49,084 nucleotides of DNA from a virus. Position numbers and translations under genes: made by a program. The stretch lies in the IMG/VR virus record IMGVR_UViG_3300036801_000234, positions 1 to 49,084 of that record; one strand, written 5' to 3'. Positions 46,234 to 49,084 of the stretch are shown piece by piece; position 1 is the stretch's first letter; each line of letters opens with the position of its first letter. A model generated the notes under the pieces. It was not told the origin of the DNA, made no database searches, and saw only the letters and a program-made list of their open reading frames with translations.

Positions 46234-46569
46234 ATGGGCCAGGACGCGCCGACCGCGCTTTACAACCACGTAGATCGGGTCTTCCCCGAGCTGCAGACGC
46301 TGAGCGAGTCAGCGGAGGCTGTCAAGCGCATCGCCGGCGATCCGGGCTTTCAGGCGATCCGGCAGCTGCTCCACGCGGAGGTCGAGCGACTCGACCGCAG
46401 CTTGGACAACGCGCCGCTTCGCGAGGCGACCGAATACGCCCACGCCCACGGTCGGCGAGGGGCGCTTCTCGCCTTTGAGGACGCAGTGACGGCGATCGTC
46501 GAGCGCGCGACAGCGCGTGAGCGCGAGGCCGAAAACGAGGCTGCGGGCGAGTCCGCGGCAGAGAGGTAG
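46234..46569 (+). CDS. hypothetical protein
   Basis: 111 residues, all helical and acidic (TLSESAEAVKRIAGDPGFQ, LLAFEDAVTAIVERATARE). It sits before the scaffold gene behind its own promoter-like motif. It may assist capsid assembly; no family. Confidence 0.6.
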   Translation: MGQDAPTALYNHVDRVFPELQTLSESAEAVKRIAGDPGFQAIRQLLHAEVERLDRSLDNAPLREATEYAHAHGRRGALLAFEDAVTAIVERATAREREAENEAAGESAAER

Positions 46570-46576
46570 GTCCGAG

Positions 46577-47326
46577 GTGGAGGGTTCAGTAGCAGCCGCA
46601 CCGGCAGCGCCCGCAGCAGGCGACGCAGCTCAGCAGCAGCAGCAGCAGGCAGACGGGACCGAGTCCCAGAGCCAGCAGCAGCAGCAGGCCGAGCCGACGC
46701 TCGCCGACATCCACTCGACGCTGCAGCAGTTCGGTTCAGACGTCGAGTCGATGCGCGACCACCTCGCGACGGAACCGTGGAAGCCCGCGGATGGCCAGGA
46801 GGGCCAGCAGCAGCAGCAACAGCAGCAGCAGGCGCCCGAGGATCTGGACTTCAGCTTCCTCGACGAGAACGCGCCGACCTACCAGGGGCCAGAGGCTGCG
46901 ATGCAGCAGCTGGGCGAGCTGATCCGCGGCGAGGCTCAGAAGATCGCCACGGATCAGGTGGCGCCGCTCAAGCAGGAGATCCAGCAGGAACGCCACGATC
47001 GCCAGTTTGAGGCCCTGTCTGACAAGTACCCGCAGCTGCAGGATGAGGCCGTGGCCCAGGAGCTGCTCAAGGTGACCGCGCAGGTCGTCGAGCAGGAAGG
47101 GTTCCCGAAGGAGCTCGCTCTCCACCCCGGCTTCGTCGAGAGGATCTACTTGGCCTCTCGTGCACAGGAGCAAAACCAGGACGGCGGCGACGCCGGCGCA
47201 GCATCGCTCGAGGGCGCAGGCGGGGCGAGTCCCGGCGGCGCAGGTCAGGGCGCAGAGCAACCAACAGCAGCCGACTGGGCCAAGGGGGTCGCGCCGAAGC
47301 GACTCGGGCTCTTCACCGGCGGCTGA
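46577..47326 (+). CDS. scaffolding protein
   Basis: 249 residues from GTG 46577. It has three Gln runs encoded by CAG repeats (six, five and nine Gln), an acidic helical centre (FEALSDKYPQLQDEAVAQEL), and a Gly/Ala tail ending WAKGVAPKRLGLFTGG, a typical basic capsid-binding end. Position directly before the capsid gene fits a scaffold. The CAG runs could change length by slippage. Confidence 0.7.
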   Translation: MEGSVAAAPAAPAAGDAAQQQQQQADGTESQSQQQQQAEPTLADIHSTLQQFGSDVESMRDHLATEPWKPADGQEGQQQQQQQQQAPEDLDFSFLDENAPTYQGPEAAMQQLGELIRGEAQKIATDQVAPLKQEIQQERHDRQFEALSDKYPQLQDEAVAQELLKVTAQVVEQEGFPKELALHPGFVERIYLASRAQEQNQDGGDAGAASLEGAGGASPGGAGQGAEQPTAADWAKGVAPKRLGLFTGG

Positions 47327-47361
47327 TCCCTGAATCCCGCACCGCATAAGGAGTAGCCGAC

Positions 47362-48501
47362 ATGGCCACGATCACCGGACAGACAAGCACCACCAACATC
47401 CTCAGCACGCAGCTGCCGGTCGAAATCGGCAGCGAAATCAAGCTGCTGGACCCCAACATCCAGGCGCTCACGGTCTTCACCCGCGAAGCGTCGAGCAAAG
47501 AGGTCGGGGTCCCGAAGTTCAAATGGCTCGAGGACGAAGCCAAGCCGCGCTTCGACACGACGACGGCAGCCGTCGCCTCGACCACCACGCAGGACATCCC
47601 CGTCGCTCACGGGACCTACTTTCAGCAGTGGGACCTCGTGCTCGACACGCGCACCGGCGAGCTCATGCGCGTCGACAGCGTGACGGGCAACACGCTCAGC
47701 GTGACCCGGGGGATCGGCTCGACGGCCGCCAACCTCAACGAAACCGACGAGCTCATGCTGATCTCGACGGCCCAGCCCGAGGGCGACACGTCCAAGACGC
47801 CTCGCTCGCTCGTGCCGACGCAGTTTGAAAACTACACGGAGATCTTCCGTGAGCCCTTCGAACTGTCGGAGACGGCCGCCAACGCCAACTACCAGGTCAA
47901 CCCGCACGAGTGGGACCGCAAACAGCAGCGGTCGGCGGTGGAGCACGCGAAGAACATCGAGTACGCCAACCTCTTCGGGCGCAAATCGGCGACGACGCCG
48001 GGCACCGCTGAGGTCCGCACGACAGGCGGCGCGCTGTCCTTCATCACCACCAACCAAACCGACGCCGGCGGGTCGCTCTCCGAATCAGAGTTCGGGAGCT
48101 TCCTGAAGTCGACGATGCGGTTCCCGGGCACCTCCGAGGACAAGATCATGTTCGCCTCGGGGACCGTGCTGCAGGCGCTCAACAAGTTCCCGAGCTCCAA
48201 GCAGGTGACCAAAAACGACGACAAGACGTACGGGATGAACGTCACCCGCTACGAAGGCCCCTTCGGCGCGATCCACACCGTGTGGGACAAGCTGCTGGAG
48301 GGCAACAAGTACGACGGCTACGGCATCGTGATCGACATGCAGCAGGTGGCATTTCGCCCCTTCCGCAACCGCGACACGAAACTGCTCCTCAACCGCCAGC
48401 CGAACAACCAGGACGCCAAACTGGCCGAGTACCTGACCGAGCAGGGTCTGGAATTCGGCCTGCAGCGCGCGCACGGCGTGCTCAGCGGCGTCACCGGCTA
48501 G
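47362..48501 (+). CDS. major capsid protein, SU10/DUF5309-like
   Basis: 379 residues behind AAGGAG. Features are the N-arm (TGQTSTTNILSTQLPVEIG), an E-loop-like VGVPKFKWLEDEA, the spine helix region (EWDRKQQRSAVEHAKNIEYA, GRKSATTPG), and AEYLTEQGLEFGLQRAHGV at the end. The pattern is that of HK97-fold capsids of the SU10-like family. It is placed after the scaffold and before a hairpin plus a new promoter-like motif. Confidence 0.8.
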   Translation: MATITGQTSTTNILSTQLPVEIGSEIKLLDPNIQALTVFTREASSKEVGVPKFKWLEDEAKPRFDTTTAAVASTTTQDIPVAHGTYFQQWDLVLDTRTGELMRVDSVTGNTLSVTRGIGSTAANLNETDELMLISTAQPEGDTSKTPRSLVPTQFENYTEIFREPFELSETAANANYQVNPHEWDRKQQRSAVEHAKNIEYANLFGRKSATTPGTAEVRTTGGALSFITTNQTDAGGSLSESEFGSFLKSTMRFPGTSEDKIMFASGTVLQALNKFPSSKQVTKNDDKTYGMNVTRYEGPFGAIHTVWDKLLEGNKYDGYGIVIDMQQVAFRPFRNRDTKLLLNRQPNNQDAKLAEYLTEQGLEFGLQRAHGVLSGVTG

Positions 48502-48529
48502 GGGCCCTTCCCGGACCTACGGCAAGGGC

Positions 48530-48545
48530 GGCGCCTACGGGCGCC
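48530..48545 (+). terminator. hairpin after capsid gene
   Basis: GGCGCC-TACG-GGCGCC stem-loop, 28 bases after the capsid stop. It abuts the CGTCCG motif, so it may attenuate read-through so that the capsid is made in excess. Confidence 0.45.
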
Positions 48546-48566
48546 GTCCGCCGTTGTGGGCATCAT
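48545..48566 (+). promoter_or_regulatory. candidate promoter of the CGTCCG-N10 class
   Basis: CGTCCG 48545-48550, ten bases, CATCAT 48561-48566. The gene start is at 48613 with an AAAGGA site. Exact match to the consensus. Confidence 0.55.
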
Positions 48567-48612
48567 GCGCCCATCGCCCGCGCGAGTGCGGGCTCTCACG
48601 AAAGGAACCTCG

Positions 48613-49084
48613 ATGTCTGCAGTCGCCGAGCAGCCCGCCGTCACCGTCCCCAAGCCGTCTGGCGACCGTGTCTACGCCGCCAAACGCGACGACCTGCTGC
48701 TGATCCTCGAGCGCGAGCGCCGCAGGGTCGATGCAGGGACCGGCGAGATCATCGAGACGGTGCTCGGCAAGCGCCTGCAGTTCACAGACGGGCAGCTGGT
48801 CGTGCCCGAGCGGGGCGCCGTGCGGGGAGCGCCGGGAGGCGTCGCACGCCTGCCGCGCCAGTACGTGATCGACCACCTCGAGGGCCGCGGCGAGCCCGGC
48901 GACAAGAACTACGTCGAGCCCCACGCGCTCTTCGGCGACTCAGAGGAAGGCTTTGTCCTCGTGCCGCGTCCCGTGCCGAAGATGGGCGAGGCGGAGGCCC
49001 AGGGCGTCGTGGGCATGGCGATCGCCGGCGACGAAGAGGGCCTCGAGGCGCTGCTGGCCGCCGAGCGCGCGGGCTTTGACCGCC
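48613..49084 (+). CDS. virion-region protein, 5' part (continues at 1-198)
   Basis: The ATG at 48613 has a good ribosome site (AAAGGA) upstream. The frame runs to the window edge and, after removing the 127-base overlap, continues to the stop at 196-198, giving about 180 residues. The product is acidic with a K/R-rich start (YAAKRDDLLLILERERRR) and carries no motif I recognise. It sits between the major capsid gene and the collar-domain fibre, so a head-completion or capsid accessory role is plausible but unproven. A hairpin and a promoter-like motif (48545-48566) precede it, which suggests its own transcript start after the capsid gene. Confidence 0.85.
   Translation, partial: MSAVAEQPAVTVPKPSGDRVYAAKRDDLLLILERERRRVDAGTGEIIETVLGKRLQFTDGQLVVPERGAVRGAPGGVARLPRQYVIDHLEGRGEPGDKNYVEPHALFGDSEEGFVLVPRPVPKMGEAEAQGVVGMAIAGDEEGLEALLAAERAGFDR
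48958..49084. repeat. terminal direct repeat, right copy
   Basis: Identical to positions 1-127. Both copies lie inside the coding sequence of the gene just downstream of the major capsid gene, which is an unusual place for a natural packaging terminus. This favours a circular or circularly permuted map. Confidence 0.97.

Overview
The window looks like a complete genome of a high-GC, tailed, probably temperate bacteriophage. The last 127 bases (48958-49084) are identical to the first 127, and the gene cut by the right edge (start 48613) continues in frame at the left edge (stop 198). The map therefore closes to a circle of 48,957 bp, either a circularly permuted genome or an assembly overlap. 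Base composition, frequent GTG starts, many apparently leaderless genes and a secreted Rpf-like enzyme suggest an actinobacterial host. That host assignment is inference.

Morphogenesis genes read clockwise across the join. They are a candidate small terminase (35829), repressor-like genes, an Ala/Pro-rich virion-like protein (38450), a decoration-like protein (40161), large terminase (40512), portal (43603), scaffold (46577), major capsid (47362), a collar-domain fibre (202), a P22 gp4-like adaptor (1118), a P22 gp10-like hub (1771), probable ejection proteins (3759, 4532 and the 1434-residue 5657 product), and a lysozyme/M23-like lysin (10152). There is no recognisable tape measure, tail tube or sheath gene, so a short-tailed, P22-like particle is the best guess. 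The lysis genes (11414-13180) follow: small membrane proteins, a CHAP-type endolysin and a holin candidate.

From 13588 to 25888 lies a tightly overlapping rightward block for recombination, DNA metabolism and accessory functions: ERF annealing protein, Cas4/AddB-like Fe-S nuclease, a possible Acb2/Tad1-like protein, a RyR-domain protein, tyrosine integrase, RuvC-like resolvase, Dam-like methylase and many small proteins. I found no DNA polymerase, helicase or RNA polymerase. Between 25889 and 27636 is a moron-like island holding an Rpf-like secreted transglycosylase with a structured leader and an apparent ATC start, a small antisense membrane gene and an HNH-associated-repeat protein. From 27637 to 33128 are a tailspike, a second spike or secreted-type protein, a collagen-like fibre and small proteins that share an N-terminal fibre-type domain.

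The only leftward operon (35685 to 33136) is driven by a consensus TTGACA-N17-TACGCT promoter. It encodes zinc-ribbon proteins, an ArdC-like antirestriction protein and, distally, an AlpA/MerR-like HTH protein that may be an excisionase. Two ribbon-helix-helix repressor genes (36842, 37157) each carry their own pair of palindromic operators at about 28-bp spacing.

The most striking unexplained signal is a recurrent rightward motif, CGTCCG-N10-CATCAT with variants, found ahead of about a dozen transcription units. In many cases the start codon follows the second box by only 6 to 9 bases. It looks like a promoter class used across the phage, with leaderless transcripts.
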